Below are positions 63,494 through 64,000 of a DNA stretch of 64,000 nt, piece by piece. Under the pieces are notes generated by a model, which was not told the origin of the DNA, did no database searches, and was given only the letters and a program-made list of their open reading frames with translations. Position 1 is the stretch's first letter. Every line of letters starts with the position of its first letter. This DNA comes from Hyphomicrobiales bacterium (GTDB lineage Bacteria; Pseudomonadota; Alphaproteobacteria; Rhizobiales; Xanthobacteraceae): NCBI GenBank assembly GCA_018335895.1, contig JAGXQU010000191.1, positions 1-64,000 of the forward strand. The letters are read 5' to 3'. The position numbers were made by a program, and so were the translations under genes.

Positions 63494-64000
63494 GCGGCGC
63501 TTTGTGCCGGGGATTCCGTAGAAAGGAAAGCAAGTGCCTCGCGCAGTACCCATGCATTTGCGCCGGGCTTTACGGCCTCGGTCGAAAGATGGCGGCGGTA
63601 CAGCCGCGCGCCGGGTCTGCCGCGGAACGCTCCGAGCAGATGCTTCGTCACATCGTGGAGCCGCGCGCCGGCAGCGACTTCGCGCTCGATATAGGGAATG
63701 AGCTTCTCGAATGCCGCTTCGATCGATGCGGACGGCGCGGCTTCGCCAAAGACCTGCGGATCGACGCCGAGCAGAAGTTCGGGCGTGTCATAGGCCGCGC
63801 GGCCGAGCATCACGCCGTCGACATGCGTGAGATGTTCCTTGGCTGCCGCAATCGAGACAATGCCGCCGTTCAAAATGACAGGGTACGCGCCCAGACGTTT
63901 CTTCAGACGAAATACCCGATCGTAATTCAGGGGCGGCACCTCGCGGTTCTCGCGCGGGCTCAAACCCTGCAGCCAGGCCTTTCGCGCGTGCACGACCAGC
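63490..64000 (-). CDS. dusA: tRNA-dihydrouridine synthase A, C-terminal part (runs off window)
   Basis: At least 169 residues ending at 63490; the N-terminus lies right of the window. VHARKAWLQGLSPRENREVP is the DusA hallmark segment, followed by YPVILNGGIVSI and DGVMLGRAAYDTP, which bind FMN phosphate. The enzyme reduces uridine 20/20a in tRNA. It overlaps the TauE-type gene by four bases. Confidence 0.93.
   Translation of the reverse strand, partial: LVVHARKAWLQGLSPRENREVPPLNYDRVFRLKKRLGAYPVILNGGIVSIAAAKEHLTHVDGVMLGRAAYDTPELLLGVDPQVFGEAAPSASIEAAFEKLIPYIEREVAAGARLHDVTKHLLGAFRGRPGARLYRRHLSTEAVKPGANAWVLREALAFLSTESPAQSAA

Overview
This is a GC-rich chromosomal segment of an alphaproteobacterium, most likely Hyphomicrobiales near Bradyrhizobiaceae/Xanthobacteraceae. 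That placement is inferred from gene content: the gph-rpiA-DUF2059-gor order, DUF2336 and PilZ proteins, a DivJ/PleC-like sensor kinase, many TRAP, branched-chain (Liv) and tripartite tricarboxylate transporters, and frequent GTG/TTG starts. No marker gene fixes the genus.

Layout. (1) 1-2233: core genes (gor 5' part, DUF2059 protein, rpiA, gph). (2) 2272-2346: intact tRNA-Val(CAC). Its 3' half is repeated at 37614-37664, so 2347-37664 looks like a roughly 35 kb catabolic genomic island inserted at the tRNA 3' end. No integrase is recognisable. (3) Island module A (2762-8585): IS3 orfA remnant and a six-gene Liv-type uptake operon whose promoter-proximal gene, a livM, is truncated and frameshifted. 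(4) Module B (8931-17528): MetE-like methyltransferase, TetR regulator, acyl-CoA ligase and a complete Liv-type transporter. It is bounded by two diverged direct repeats (8805-8936 and 17619-17781); the second keeps an antisense tRNA-Arg(TCT) 3' half. (5) Module C (17778-27200): a four-carbon sugar-acid (tetronate) catabolic locus with a TRAP transporter, 3-oxo-tetronate kinase OtnK, decarboxylase OtnC, lactonase, two dehydrogenases, a GntR regulator, and an unusual fusion of an LsrG/ABM-like domain to methylglyoxal synthase. (6) Module D (27229-35987): periplasmic metallo-beta-lactamase-fold hydrolase, GntR regulator, and an operon with FAH hydrolase, nitroreductase, OsmC, TRAP transporter and intradiol ring-cleavage dioxygenase. 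(7) 36717-37496: voltage-sensor potassium channel with a zinc-ribbon tail.

After the island the core-like sequence resumes: PilZ and DUF2336 proteins; an aromatic meta-cleavage cluster (VOC dioxygenase, GalC-, GalB- and GalD-like enzymes, DUF1932 dehydrogenase); L,D-transpeptidase; DUF971; moaA; two tandem EamA exporters; a TRAP system with an enlarged DctM and two paralogous convergent binding proteins; Mrp/ApbC; enoyl-CoA hydratase; GST; a sensor kinase with a CobS-like membrane protein and a membrane aspartic protease; a complete TctCBA transporter behind an IclR-type palindrome; a TauE-like permease; and dusA.

The most interesting system is module C. Known Otn chemistry ends at dihydroxyacetone phosphate (DHAP), which is the substrate of methylglyoxal synthase. 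The fusion gene therefore suggests a tetronate to DHAP to methylglyoxal branch with an ABM domain attached, which I infer and have not seen described. The second is the nested tRNA-Val / tRNA-Arg attachment structure showing how the island was assembled.
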